From Tolypeutes matacus (Eukaryota > Chordata > Mammalia > Cingulata > Chlamyphoridae), in contig JAKSZT010039042.1 of the NCBI GenBank assembly GCA_026826555.1, positions 426,541-490,540 on the forward strand: DNA of 64,000 nucleotides. The letters are read 5' to 3'. Below, piece after piece: positions 10,200-22,225 of this stretch. A program made the position numbers and the translations under genes. The notes beneath the pieces were generated by a model. The model was not told where the DNA came from. It searched no databases and saw nothing but the letters and a program-made list of their open reading frames with translations. Every line of letters begins with the position of its first letter. The first letter of the stretch is position 1.

Positions 10200-11490
10200 G
10201 GTTCCACCCTCTGAGAAAACTGACGTAGTGACCAGACTCTCCACAGTCTCCAGGTCACTGGCTCAACCCTCAAAGAACAGTGGGTTGATGTCCAGATTCT
10301 TCCCAATTCCAAGGGAATATCTTTCACTCTCATGGAAGACTGGAAAAGATTAAAAACAATTCTGATTAATGTAGGTCATACCTTAAGTGAAGTAGCATCA
10401 ACAAGAAATTCTACTTACAATGGGTACCCAGCCATAGAATGGATTAGATTTAAGAACATGCTTTTCTGGTGTACATTCAACTTCAAACCACAGTTATCTT
10501 CAAGTTCACTGATTCTTTCTTCTATCAGCTCCAATGACTGTCAAATCTCTAGGGGATTTTTCTTTTCAGTTATTTTGGTCTTTAACTCCAGTATCTTTTC
10601 AGTTCTTTTTTATAATTTCTATCTTTATTTTAATTGTCATTTTGTTAACTTTTCATTGCTCTGATATCCTCTAATTCTTTCTCTGTGTTTACTTAATTCT
10701 TTGACCATTTTGAAGATCAACTTTTCTAAGTCTTTATATGACATATCAAAGCTATATCTTCTTTGTTGATGTTTTCTGAAGTTTCACCTTCATTTGTATG
10801 GGCTAGAATTTCCCATTCCTTTATTTGTTTTGTAATATTTTGTTGCCTAGTGAACCTTTTAATATTTTAATGTGTTAACTCTGGAATTTAGTTCCTAAAC
10901 TGTATGTTCATTAAATGTGTATGTACCTAGTGACATTAAGGAGATTTCCATCAGTGTCAGTTACTAACAAAATCCAATAAACCAAAGCAAAAAACACTGT
11001 CACTGTCTTGGCAAATTGGCTGGTTGTCATGTTCAGAGTTTAGCTCTCCGACCAGGAGAAAGTGTGTGGTCTGCTAAGTCTTTTCTGAACTTGCATCTTT
11101 TTGTAATCATGCACTGTGGACTTAGGTATTTCCCCATTTAAAGGTATCCAAATGCCCCCTCTACTCCCTGTGGGATAATCTTTCCACCTCCCCTGGTTGC
11201 TCTATTTTATGTCATGATGTCAGTAATTATTTGTCACAGGCAGTTTGATTTTTTATTTTTTCCGAAATATATTTAGCTGTCCACAAGCTAAACTGCAGAG
11301 CAAGTTCTTGGAAGGGGATCCAGAAAGGAGTGTCCTGGTTCAGTCTTTCATGCTGCCAACCAATAGTATAATAGGGGTACTTTACTCATTTGAAACAAGG
11401 CCAAGAACCCACAGTTAGAATACTAACTCCCTTCTGTGCCAGGGAGGGATGGATGAGGAGCATGAAAGGCACATGTAATTCCCTACCACT
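10200..11490 (-). repeat. Probable old L1 5'UTR/ORF1 debris, minus strand
   Basis: The part 10480-10900 (TTCAAGTTCACTGATTCTTT and the following C/T-rich text) resembles the reverse complement of the coiled-coil ORF1 region of old L1s. The stretch 10900-11490 is not recognised; it may be L1 5' UTR or an unrelated LTR. No open frame of interest. Confidence 0.45.
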
Positions 11491-11499
11491 TTTTTCCTA

Positions 11500-11960
11500 T
11501 TAGAGAAGTTGTAGGTTTACAGAAAGATTATGCAAAAAATAAAGAGTTTCCATATACTTACCCTAATTTTTAACATTTTGCATTACAGTGGTACCTTAAA
11601 ATTCATGAGGGAGTACTATTATAATTATAAAATTTGCTATAGTCCATAGTTTATATTAAGGTTTAGTTTTGTATTTCACAGCCCATTTTAATGTTTGTGT
11701 GTGTGTGTGTTTCATTTTTATTCTAGCATCATATATATCATCTAAAATTTCTCCTACTAATCACATTCAGATATATAATGCAGTGGTGTTATTTGTAGTC
11801 ACAGTGTTGTGTTACCATAACCACTATATATTGCCAAGACTTTTCCTACACCTTAATCAGAAACTGCTTCAATAAGAATTAACTCCCTATTCTCTATTCA
11901 TATTCCCTTTATGTTGTGATTTCTTGATTCAACCATCATCCAGTTACTGTAATCTTCTAC
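11500..11960 (-). repeat. Old L1 3'-UTR fragment, minus strand
   Basis: Begins GTAGGTTTACAGAAAGATTATG and continues with GAGTTTCCATATAC, the usual reverse-orientation start of an old L1 3' UTR, related to 9170-9400. It contains a short TG run at about 11694-11712. No coding sequence. Confidence 0.6.
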
Positions 11961-12059
11961 CTGTTTTCTGGAGTGCTTAGAAAGATGACTGCCAGTTTTT
12001 GTTATTTGTTCAAAGATTCTGTGGGAGAATATAACCTTAAAACATCTTACACCATCATC

Positions 12060-14300
12060 TTTAACAATCAAAAATTTAGATTATTTATCTTTCTTCTTTT
12101 TTAATATGCATGTTCAATTTTATACATTTCTCTCCATATACTATTTTTTTGTATCTCACAAAGTTTCATAGGTTTCATTTTCATTGTCATTTACCACAAA
12201 ATATTTTAAAATTTCTCTTGAGATTTCTTTGATTTATGTGTCATTTAAAAGTGCTTCGGTTTATCTCCAAATATTTGGAAATGTCCAGCTTTCTTTCTAT
12301 TATGCCTTATAATTTGGTTCCATTGAATTCTGATAGGATGTTTTCTATGATTTCAATTCTTTAAATTTTTTGAGATGTGTTTTATGACCCAGGATGTGGT
12401 CTATCTTGGTGGATGCCCCATGTGAGCATGAGAAGATTGTGAATTCTTCTGTAGGTAAGTAAAGTATTCCATAGCTGTCTGTTAGATCCAATTTATTGAT
12501 GGTGTGGTTCAGTTCAACTACATCATTATTGATTTTCTGCCTTTTCGATCCCTGTATTACTGACAGAGAGCTGTTGAAGGCTCCAACTATAATAGTGGAT
12601 TTGCCTATTTCTCCTTGCATTTCAATCCATTTTTATCACATTTTTGATAAACTGTTGTTAGTCATATGCAAAGTAAAAATTGTTATGTATTTTTGGAGTA
12701 TTGAATCTTTTATATTCATGTACTGCCTCACTTTATCCCTATAATTTCATTGCTCAGAAATCTACTTTGTCTGATCTAATTAAGCCATTGCAGCTTTCTT
12801 CAGATTATTGCTAGCATGGCATATCTTTCTCCATACCTATGATTTTAATCTATATATCTTTATATTTAAAATTAGTTTCTTTATATTTGGCTCTGTTTGC
12901 CCCCTCTCTAACAGTGCCTTTCATTTAATTAATATATTTAAACCATTCACATTTAAACTTATTATTGAAATAGTTGGATTAATAAATTCCATGTGTGTTT
13001 GCTATTCCTTTTCCTTGTCCTTCTTCTTTTTTTTGATCTTCTTCACATTTTTTTTTTACCTTATCTGATTTCACTGGAATATTTAACAAGTTTCCAGTTA
13101 CTCTCCCTTGTTCCTCTGTTAGTCTCTCAATTACACTTAAAAAAATTTAGTGTTTTCCCTGGCTTTTGTAATACACATTTACTTTTAATTTCAGTCCACT
13201 TTCAATTAGCATTATAAAACTTCATGGGTAGTGCAGGTACTTTATAACAGAGAATTCTCAATTTCTCCCTAGCATCCCTTTTAACATTGCTAATATTCAT
13301 TTCATGTACCCATAAACTATACTCATCCAATATATTTTGCTATTATTAAGATGAACAATTTTATTTTACCTTGTTTATTCTTTCTAAACATTCCTCCTTT
13401 CTTCATGTAGATCCAATTTCTAACTTATATCATTTTCCTTTGTCTAATGAACTACCTTTAACATTTCTTGCAAAGCAATTCTATTGTTAGTAAATTCAAT
13501 TTTTGTTGGTCTAAGAAAGCTTTTATTTTTTTCTTTACTTTTGAAGAAAATTTACTTGTGTGGATAATTCATATTTGGTGTTTATTTCTTTCAACACTGA
13601 ATATTTCTCCCCACTCTCTTCTTGTTTGCATGGTTTCTAAAGAGAAGTCCAATGTAATTTTATCCTTCTTCCTCTATAAGTAAGTTACTTTTTCAACTAG
13701 ATTCTTTACCGATTTTCTCTTTGTCTATTAATTTCTGAAATCTGGATAAGATATGCCTACGTGTAGATTTTTGGTATTTATTTGGCTTGGTGTTCTCTAA
13801 GCTTCTTGGATCTGTGGTTTGGTGCCTGATATATTTTGGAAAATTCTCAGCCTCATTATTTCTAATATTTGTCTGTTCCTCTCTTTTCTATTCTCTTTCT
13901 AGTATCTCCATTACACATATGTTACAACTTTTTAAAAGTTTCCATAGTTTATGGATATTCTATTTTGTCTTTTTCATTCCTTTTTTCTCTTTGCTTTTCA
14001 GTTTTGGAAGTTTCTAATTACATTTCTTTAAGCTCATTAATTCTGTCCTCTTCCATGTTCAGTATACTGAAGTCTGTCAATGGCATTCTTAATTGTTCTT
14101 ACAATATATGTGATTTATAGTATTTCTTCTTGATTCTTTTTTAGAGTCTTCATTTATCTGCTTTTATTATTCATCTGGTCTTCCATGTTCCATGCTTTAT
14201 GCATTAAAATTGCCAGCATATTAATAATACCAATACTGATTAATGTTAACATATCTGACTATTTCTGATGCTTACTGTATTTTTTGATACTGTGATTTGC
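12060..14300 (-). repeat. Old L1, ORF2 endonuclease then ORF1, minus strand
   Basis: Right to left: ORF1-like sequence (about 14130-13450), a spacer, then the ORF2 endonuclease (about 12960-12180). The ORF1 part shows the reversed tracts seen in other L1 ORF1s here, such as TTCTTGCAAAGCAATTCTATTG and GTTTCTAAAGAGAAGTCCAATG. Frames are short and broken. It may belong with the 3' pieces at 9.2-12 kb as one decayed element. Confidence 0.7.
12345..12620 (-). pseudogene. L1 ORF2 endonuclease remnant
   Basis: An open stretch of 91 codons in the dead minus-strand L1. It retains the middle of the endonuclease: GEIGKSTIIVGAFNSSLS corresponds to the GDFN active-site loop, with the catalytic Asp replaced (GAFN). 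STKIDHILGHKTHLKKF corresponds to the KIDHxLGHK loop. Upstream and downstream parts are out of frame. A relic with no expected function. Confidence 0.75.
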
Positions 14301-14744
14301 ATTGTAGCATGCCTTGTACATTTTTATGAAAGCTAGACATGATATAGTGTATGAAATAATTGCAGTAAATGCATATTTAGTGTGGGTTTTTATGTTTTCT
14401 TGACCAAGAGGTAGCCTGTTTATTATTTGCTGTAGCTGTAGGTGTTAGAGACTAACATTTCCTATCATGTCCTTCTTTTGGTCTACCCTTTGTCTTTGGG
14501 TTTTTGATTTTCAGTTTTCCCCTTGTTTTCTTATTGTAAAGATGATAGTCATGACTTTCAAGACTTTATATGTTGGAATGGAAGCTGGTTAATTATAAGC
14601 ATTTTCAAAACTTTTCAGGTAGTTTATTTCTCAATAACTGAGATATTTAGCATGGTAAAATGTAAATTTCCAATTGCCCTTGTATCTGGTCTGCAACCCA
14701 CTAATAAGTCCCTAGTTCTGTTTTGACCACATAAACAGGGAAAG
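14301..14744. other. Unclassified AT-rich stretch
   Basis: May include the 5' UTR of the preceding minus-strand L1, but no diagnostic motif was seen. No gene. Confidence 0.35.
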
Positions 14745-15160
14745 TTTAAAGATGTAAAATGAGTTGAGCCAAATATCAAAGAAAAGCTATGGAACAAAAG
14801 CATTCACTGTAAAATCCTAGGCAAGAAAAAGGAATTGACTATCAGAGTAAATGCACCAAATAATCAGATGCCTAGACATCAACAATAAAATTATAATGCA
14901 TAATAAAAAAGAAGAAGATAAGCCAGCCAAAGGAACAAATTAAAAATTTTGATGAGAAATAGGATTTGAAAAAACTAATCAATGATGTTCACACAAATCC
15001 CCTAAACCAATGCAAGGAACTGAAGGAAAATACAGCTAAAAGATAAAAGATATTAAGAATACACTGGATGATCATAAAGAAGAATTTGATGGCTTGCAAA
15101 GAAAAGTAACAGATCTTTTGGGAATGTAAGACATAATGGATGAGATTAAAAATACATTAG
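14745..15160 (+). repeat. L1 ORF1 5' fragment, plus strand
   Basis: Aligns with 17266-17640, the ORF1 start of the next L1: both have ACACTGGATGA, AAAGAAGAATTTGA and GCAAAGAAAA...ACAGATCTT. It ends abruptly where a new L1 5' end (GGGCAAGATGGC) begins, so it looks like an older L1 interrupted by that insertion. Stops in all frames. Confidence 0.65.
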
Positions 15161-15539
15161 ATGGGGGTAATGGGCAAGATGGCAGCAGAGTAGGGAGATC
15201 TAAGAGTCATCTCATCCTACAAGGTCGTGAGTTATCAGCCATGATATATCTAAATCACCTGTTTGGGAGTCCTCTGGAGACCATAAAAACAGCATACACC
15301 ATTCATGGAAGAATGGTAGGGAAAGACTGGCCATCTGAAGTAATGATTCATGAGTAGATCCTTCCACATTGAGGAGGCCAATGCCTAGTCCTGACTGGTG
15401 ATACAGGCCACTTCAGAAACCACTGCCTAACTGGAACTGGAAGCTCTAGTTCCCAAAAACAGTGGAGCAGGATATGGCCAGGCACCAATTATAGCTATTG
15501 TTTAGAAATTTAGGTCAGCAAGATTCTAATACTAAGTAC

Positions 15540-16330
15540 ATCTAAATTTTGAACACGTCCAAGTAAGAAAGAAATGAACAGTCTCCATTTTAACTCTGAC
15601 TCCAGCAGGAGGGAAAATGGGAATGATTGAAAAACATAGAGACTTCCTGGACAGTAGGGATTGGCTCCTTTCCACCAAGGTCAGTTTACCATCTTAAACT
15701 TGGTAGATGGAAAATGTCCTTACTAAAATTTTCTTCACTTTAGCAGCTCTGAAAATTTTAATTCACTAATCGAGCTAGTTTTCTATTGATCTAATTTTAG
15801 AAATTTACACTTTGCCTTAGTTCACTGAAGGATATTAACTAGACTTGCTCGGTTTTGTTACAGGAATAAGTTAATGTCTCAAAGCAAAACTGAGAGAATT
15901 GTGTCAGAAACACATTATAACCTAGTAAAACTGTAGCTTTTTTCAGAGACAAAAAACTTGATATAATTGAGTGGTGGGCTGACAAAGGAGCCATGAACAA
16001 CTTTCTCCTGCACAACAATATCTAAACTGTGGTTAATTAGCTGCTAAAACTAAAGACAAGTTTGGTGTACTTGAGACAATGAAGGACTGAGTAATTGCAC
16101 ATACCCTCTTCACAAGATGCCAGACATCATTTGTTCTTTTTTTCTCCCTTATCCTTCAACTTTACCTTAAAAAAACCTAGTGTCCATTCTCACTTTGACC
16201 TGGATTTGGGAAGATCCCCACATTTCCTTGCTTGTACACTCATAATAAATCACCTTTTCACTGAGAAACATGTTTCTCCTTTGTGGTGCCAGATTGGGCC
16301 TGTCCTTCTATTGAAAATAGCCATGCTTAT
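15540..16330 (+). repeat. Possible LTR insertion within the L1 5' UTR
   Basis: Differs from the flanking L1 sequence and ends with LTR-like features: CACTCATAATAAATCACC followed within about 40 bases by a TCCTTTGTGG motif, as after the polyadenylation signal of class I retroviral LTRs. Exact ends and a target duplication were not found. It could instead be unusual L1 UTR sequence. Confidence 0.35.
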
Positions 16331-16930
16331 GATAACATACTGAGCTCCAATCCCAATCCTGGCCGGGGAGGAAGGTGGGTATAGAGCCATCAATTTCTCT
16401 GGGCAGATGCAGACAGTCTCAGTCAGTACAACTTAAAGTGTCACCCAAGCCCGTCTCCATCCTTTATCTTAGTAAGGGAGGAAAGTGGTTGGAAATTCAT
16501 CAGTGTCTCTAGGAATCTACAGAAAGTTTTGGCCTGCAGAGCTTAGTTAGCTTAGCCCTTAACTCAATCCCTGCCCCTGGTAGGAAAGAAGGTGGGCTGA
16601 ACTTGACCAGTATCTCCAGCAAATGCAGGCAGTTTCAGTATTCATGACTTAGATTCCTGCCTAGACATTGTCTACATCCCTGCATCTGGTAGGGGAGGAC
16701 TGGGAGGAACTTCATCTGTCTTTCCAAGAAAACCTGGAAAGTTATAGCCAGCATGGCTTAAATTACCACCTGAACTGTTGACTCTATCCCCACCCTTGGA
16801 GAGAGAGGTGGGCAGAGCTTCATCAGTTTCTTGGAACAATGTGGGAAGTTTCAACCTGATGACTCAGAAAGCAATCAGTAGTCTCTGTCTCAATCCTACT
16901 TCAGGCAGGGGAGGGACTACATGTAATTTA
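16330..16930 (+). repeat. Tandem array of about 108-bp monomers in L1 5' UTR
   Basis: The block GGGAGGAAGGTGGG or a variant recurs at about 16371, 16481, 16588, 16698, 16804 and 16911, a spacing of 106-110 bases. Between them each unit repeats a (T)TCATCAGT(G)TCTC block, a GCAGGCAGTTTCAG-like block and a run of the form CTATCCC(T)GCCCC. About five full diverged copies. Position upstream of ORF1 suggests promoter monomers, as known in mouse L1, though the sequence is unrelated as far as I can tell. Confidence 0.75.
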
Positions 16931-17436
16931 GAGATACAGTGTCCTCTCAAAGAGTCAGGAAACAGCTTGTCAAAGTGTGTCTCTTCCCCCAGAAAAGGTG
17001 CAACAAGGCCCAGCACAGGTTGTGGCAGTTCATTAGAGATCTCAGCTCACAGAAGCTGGAATGTCTGCCACAGTTTCATTCCGGTGCAGCTAGCAGCCTC
17101 ATTCTCAGCCATGACACCAATAAGGACTAAGCTAGCAGAGAATTTAAGAGCAGCATTACTTTAAGGCAGCAGAGAACATCTGGATAAAACATGCCACTTA
17201 TGGGGCAAGAATCAGATGAATAAGGAGCTGAAAAAATCTGATTTGTTTAAAAACAAGCTAGCATAAAGCACCAAAATAAATTGAACCAAGTGCCAAAGAG
17301 AAGCTTAAGCAAAAATCCTATCACAAGAAAACCCTAGGCTAAAGAAAGAAAGTGAGACCAGAATAAAGAAATCAAGAAAATCAGATGATGAGAAACTAAC
17401 AAAAAAATTACAAGTCACATTAAGAAACAAGAAGAC

Positions 17437-18370
17437 ATGGCCCAGTCAGAGGAAAAAATTAAACATCCAGAAGATATACAGGATTTGAGAGAAATAATCA
17501 TAGATGTTCAAATAAATTTCCTTAATAAATTCAATGAAATGGCTAAAGAGATTAAGAATATTAAGAAGACACTGGATGAGTACAAAGAAGAATTTGAAAG
17601 CATGCAAAGAAAATTACAGATCTTATGGTAATGAAAGCCACATTAATGAAATTAAAATATTTTCAGTAGACACAACAGGAGATTTGAAGAGGCAGAAGAA
17701 AGGATCAGTGAGCTAGAAGACTGGACATCTGAAATCTAACACACAAAAGAACAGATAGAGAAAAACATGGAAATATTGTACAGGTTCACTGGGAACTGAA
17801 TTGGGAATATGAGGTGCATAAAAATATGTGTCATGGGTGTGCCAGAAGGAGAAGAGAAGGGAAATAGGTAGAAGAAGTATTTTAAGAAATAAAGGTAGAA
17901 AATTCTCCAACTCTTTTAAGGATATAGATATCCATGTCCAAGAAACCCAACACACTCCAATCAGAATAAATCAAAATATTTCTACTTTAAGACACATTCT
18001 AAACAGATGCTAGAGATAAAAAGAAAATTCTGAAAGCAGGAAGAGAAAAACAATCATATACAAAGGGTTCTCAATAAAGTTAAGTGCTGATTTCTCATCG
18101 TTAACAATGGAGGTAAGAAAACAGTGGTATAATATATCTAGGATAGAGAAAGAAAAACTGCAAGCCAAGAATTTTTTATCTAACAAAATTATCCTTCAAA
18201 AATTAGGGTGAGTTTAGAATATTCACAGATAAAAAGAAACTGAGAGAATTCCTCACCAAGAGACTAGCCTGACAAGACAAATTTAGGGGAGTGCTGCAGT
18301 GTGAAAAGGAAAGACAGAAGAGAGGCTTGGAAGAGAGTCTAGAAATGAAGTTTATTAGTAGAAGCAATTA
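17437..18370 (+). pseudogene. L1 ORF1 pseudogene
   Basis: Opens with MAQSEEKIKHPEDIQ and 64 codons of coiled-coil-like sequence (KEIKNIKKTLDEYKEEFESMQRKL) before a stop at about 17629. Later pieces in other frames match ORF1p: an EGEEKGN-like RRM segment near 17850, the VQETQHTP region near 17935, and the C-terminal Lys-Leu-rich part (DKKKLREFLTKR-like) near 18230. The usual length of about 330 codons fits the span. Several frameshifts and stops make it non-coding. The following ORF2 begins about 60 bases downstream, the normal L1 layout. Confidence 0.75.
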
Positions 18371-18426
18371 AGAGTGTTAAAATGGAGGTGTAAATAAGAT
18401 ATGACTGATAAAATCCAAAAGAAAAA

Positions 18427-19110
18427 TGGGTGAAGTAAGTAATGCCTTTACAGTTATAACATTAAATATTAAAGGACTAAACTTCCCAATTAAAAGACAC
18501 AGACTTGTGGAATGAATAGAAAATTATGAGCTGTCAATATACTGTCTACAAAAGACTCAGCTAGACCCAAGGATACAAATAGATTGAAAATGAAATGCTA
18601 GAAAAATATATTTCACACTTACTTTAACCAATAAAAACTTGGGTAGCTATACTAATATCATACAAAATAGACTTCAAATAAGGCACAAAGAAAGAAATTA
18701 TATATTATTAAAAGGAACAATCCACCAAGAAGAAATAACGATCATAAATATATATGAAACTCACCAAGGTACCTCCAAATACATGAGGGAAATGCTGACA
18801 AACTGAAGATAGAAATCAATATCTCTACAACAATAGAGAATTCAATACACTGCTCACTACAATAGATAAAATGTCTAGACAAAAGATGAATAAGGAAATA
18901 GAGAACTTGAACAATTTGATAAATAAACTAGAACTAACAGAAATATACAGAACACTGTACCACAAAAGAACAGGACATACATTCTTCTTAAGTTCTCATG
19001 GATCATTCTTCAGAAAAAAACATATGTTTGGTCATAAAACTGGTATCAATAAATTAAAAAATATTTAAATTACACAAAGTACATTCCCTGATCATAATGG
19101 AATGCTAAAG
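18427..19110 (+). pseudogene. L1 ORF2 endonuclease pseudogene
   Basis: Starts MGEVSNAFTVITLNIKGLNFP, matching the LNVNGLNSP start of ORF2, with the catalytic Asn position read as Lys. CLQKTQ replaces CLQETH, losing the Glu. The frame 18871-19068 covers SSHGSFFRKKHMFGHKTG, matching the [10 protein letters not shown] loop. Similarity ends at the SDHN-like PDHNGM near 19090. The RT domain does not follow; unrelated sequence begins at about 19112. Confidence 0.7.
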
Positions 19111-19111
19111 A

Positions 19112-19345
19112 GCATCTATGGTATATTTAGGAATATAAAAATTATACATACAACAATTAAAGAAAACATATACCTTCATGCAGAGATAGAATATTTTAAA
19201 AATGTCATTATGAAGGGCATTTAAAATGTCTCAATAATTTAATACACAGATCTCGGGGTACAGTGTATTTAAGGCAAAAGATTTATACAGATTTAAATGT
19301 AAACATTTGTAAATTAAAATTATACACTAGAAAATATCTAATTTT
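19112..19345 (+). repeat. Copy A of a long direct repeat flanking a truncated L1
   Basis: Matches 21935-22225 in the same orientation. Shared runs include CAACAATTAAAGAAAACATA, GAATATTTT, GGGCATTTAAAAT, CTCAATAAT, CAGATCTC and ACTTATACAGA-like. It sits between the endonuclease part of one L1 and the RT part of another, and is not itself L1. It may be genomic target sequence duplicated on insertion. Confidence 0.75.
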
Positions 19346-19399
19346 TAAGAAATAACTAATAAGAAAATTTTAATAACTATAATTAATGAAAATGAATAT

Positions 19400-21705
19400 A
19401 ATTCCATTGTGGCATGCAAAGAACTTGAAAGTTTTATGAAAAACCTACAGCTAGCATTGTACTCAATGAAGAAAGACTGAAAACTTTCCCCCTCAGATCA
19501 GAAACAAGGCAAGGATGCCTACTGTTACCGTTGTTATTCAATATTGTGCTAGGAGTTCTAGTTAGAGCAATCAGGCTAAAGAAATAAAAGGCATCCAAAA
19601 AGGAAAGGAAGAAGTAAAACTTTCACTATTTACTGATGATATGATTCTATATCTAAAAAATCCTAAAAATCCACAAGAAATTTACTAGAATTTATAGATG
19701 AATTCAACAAAGTGGCAGAGTACAAGATAATACTCAAAAATCAGTCGTGTTTCTAAACACTACTGATGTGAAATCTGAGTAGGAAATCTGAAAAAAAAAT
19801 TCTATTTATAATAGTGACTAATAATAAAATATTTAAGAATAAACTTGACTGAGGACAAAAAAGACCTGTATTCAGAAAACTACAAAACCTTGCTAAAAGA
19901 AACCAAAGAAGAATTAAATAAATGGAAAGACATTCTGTGTTTATGGATTGGAAGACCAAATATTGTGAAGATGTCAATTCTACCCAAACTGATTTACAGA
20001 TTCAACCCAATCCCCCCAAAAATCCCAACAGCCTATTTTGCAGAAATGGAAGAGCCAATAATCAAATTTATTTGGAAGGGTAAGGGTTCCCAAATAGTCA
20101 AAAATGTCTTTGAAAAGAAGAACAAATTTGGAGGACACACATTTCCTGAACTTAAAGTGTATTACTTAGCCTCGATGGTAAAAACAGCATTTTACTGACA
20201 TAAAGATAGATATATTGGCCAATGGAAACAAATTGAGAACTCAGAAATAAACACTCACATCTACAGTAAAGTGATCTTTGAAAAGCCCTTCCAGGTGGAT
20301 GAAACCAGTCTATTCAACAAATGGTGTTGGGAGAACTGGATAGCAATATACAAAAGAAAGAAAGAGGACCCCTGTCACATACCTTATACAAAAAATAACT
20401 CAAAATGGATCAAGGACCTAAGTATAAAAGTGGCAAACATAAAATTTGTAGAAGAAAATGTTGGAAAACATCTTCAAGATCTTGTGTTAGGAGGTAGTTT
20501 CTTAAACCTTACACCCAAAGCATGAACAACAAAAGAAAAAGATAAATGAGACCTCCTCAAAATTAAACACTTTTGCACTCAAGGGACTTTGTCAAAAGGG
20601 TAAAAAGACAGCCAACAAATTGGGAAAAATATTTGGCAATCACATATCCAATAAGGGTTTAATATCCATTATATATTAAAAAATCATACAATTCAACAAT
20701 AAAAAGTCATACTACCTGATTAATAAATTGGTAAAGACTTGAAAAGATAATTGTCCAAAGAAGAAATACAAATGGCAGAGAAACACATGAAAAAATGGTC
20801 AACATCACTAGCAATTAGAGAAATGCAAATAAAACTACAGTGAGATATCATTTCACACCTTTTAGACTGGCCACTAATAAAAACTCAGAAAATTGTAAAT
20901 GTTGGAGTGGTTGTGAAGAGATAGGAATGTTTATTCACTGTTAGTGGGAATGTACAATGGTACAGCCACTGTTAAGTATTGTTTGGCAGTTCCTAAGGAA
21001 TTTGAATACAGATTTGCCATGTGACCCGGCAATACTATTACTAGGTATATACACAGAAAAACTGACAGCGGTGACACGAACATACATAGGCACACCAATG
21101 TTCTTAGTGGAGTTATTCACAATTGCCAAAAGCTGGAAACAACACAGGTGTCCATAAACTGAAGAATTCATAACCAAATTGTGGTATATACACATGATAG
21201 AATATTATGCAGTTGTAAGAAGAAATGAAGTTGTGAATCATATGATAACATGGATGATCCTGAAGGACATTATATTGAGTGAAGCAAGCCAAACATAAAA
21301 GGATAAATACTATGTGGTTGCACTAATATGAACTAAATATATTGTATAATCTCATGGACTTAATAACTTGAATATGGATCACCAAAAAGTAGAATGAGGT
21401 TAGAGAATAGAAAGCTGAGAGTTAACTTGAGCAGAATTGGTAAAAATGATATGTGTTAATATTTGGAAATCAATAGAAAAGTTGAATGCACAACATAATA
21501 TTTGTAATTAGCAGTACTATTGTATGGATATGCCAGTCCAAAGAGAAAGTCTGAAATATTGTATATTGCATATATAAGAATGTTTTTACAAAACATAAAT
21601 ACACATAAACTAGAGAGAATGAAACAGAATAGCAGCTATGTATAGCAGGGGAAGTAAAAAGAGAAATTGAGAGGTAATGAGTTTTGTTTGTTTGGTTGGG
21701 TTTTG

Positions 21706-21740
<35 letters not shown>

Positions 21741-21930
21741 TGGAATAATAATAATTATTATTATTATTATTACTGGAATAATTAAAATAATTAAAAAATG
21801 ATTGAAGTGATGAATGTACAACTATGTGATTATACCAAATACCACTGATTTGTACACTTTGAATGGATATATGCTTTATTAGTACGTATCAATAAAGTTG
21901 ATTTGTAAATAAAAATAATGGAAAAAGCAT
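19400..21930 (+). mobile_element. 5'-truncated L1, RT domain to 3' UTR, plus strand
   Basis: Begins within the reverse transcriptase part of ORF2 (TTTATGAAAAACCTACAGC corresponds to the IYEKPTA region) and runs through ORF2 to about 21200, then a 3' UTR to an A-rich end near 21930. The RT active site survives as LFTDDMILY near 19630, keeping both Asp residues. The frames 19845-20198 and 20271-20525 are typical ORF2 C-terminal half sequence ([32 protein letters not shown]). Frameshifts elsewhere show it is inactive. Confidence 0.85.
21707..21776 (+). repeat. (ATT)n microsatellite in L1 3' UTR
   Basis: Two blocks of TAT/ATT triplets separated by ACTGGAATAATAATA; the second block also ends ACTGGAATAATT, so the array contains a short duplicated unit. 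Confidence 0.9.
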
Positions 21931-21934
21931 ATAT

Positions 21935-22225
21935 TGGCATATTTAGACATATATAAAATTATATATTCAACAATTAAAGAAAACATATACCTGCATACAG
22001 AGACAGAATATTTTTAAAAGGTCATTATTAGGGCATTTAAAATACCTCAATAATTGAAAACACAGGTAGTATCCAGATCTCTGAGCAAAAGACTTATACA
22101 GACACCCATGTTGTAATTACAGAGGTATAAACATGATAAACACACAGGAACACTTACATATGAACACTTTTATTTACTTTTAAAAATTCAAATATTCCTT
22201 GGGAAATTAATACACTAAACCAAAT
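21935..22225 (+). repeat. Copy B of the long direct repeat
   Basis: Lies directly 3' of the truncated L1 and pairs with 19112-19345. Similarity is high across about 190 bases and then weak with a gap (AAATTAATACACTA matched to AAATTATACACTA-like sequence in copy A). Confidence 0.75.

Larger units (their letters stand above)
15164..19110 (+). mobile_element. L1 with 5' UTR, ORF1 and start of ORF2, plus strand
   Basis: Starts near GGGCAAGATGGCAGCAGAGTA (CAAGATGGC at 15175-15183), the same promoter motif as the young L1 at 5.2 kb. A 5' UTR of about 2.3 kb contains an internal monomer array (16330-16930). It is followed by broken ORF1 (from 17437) and the endonuclease part of ORF2 (from about 18427). 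Coding similarity stops at about 19110, after the endonuclease. Many stops show it is old. Confidence 0.75.
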
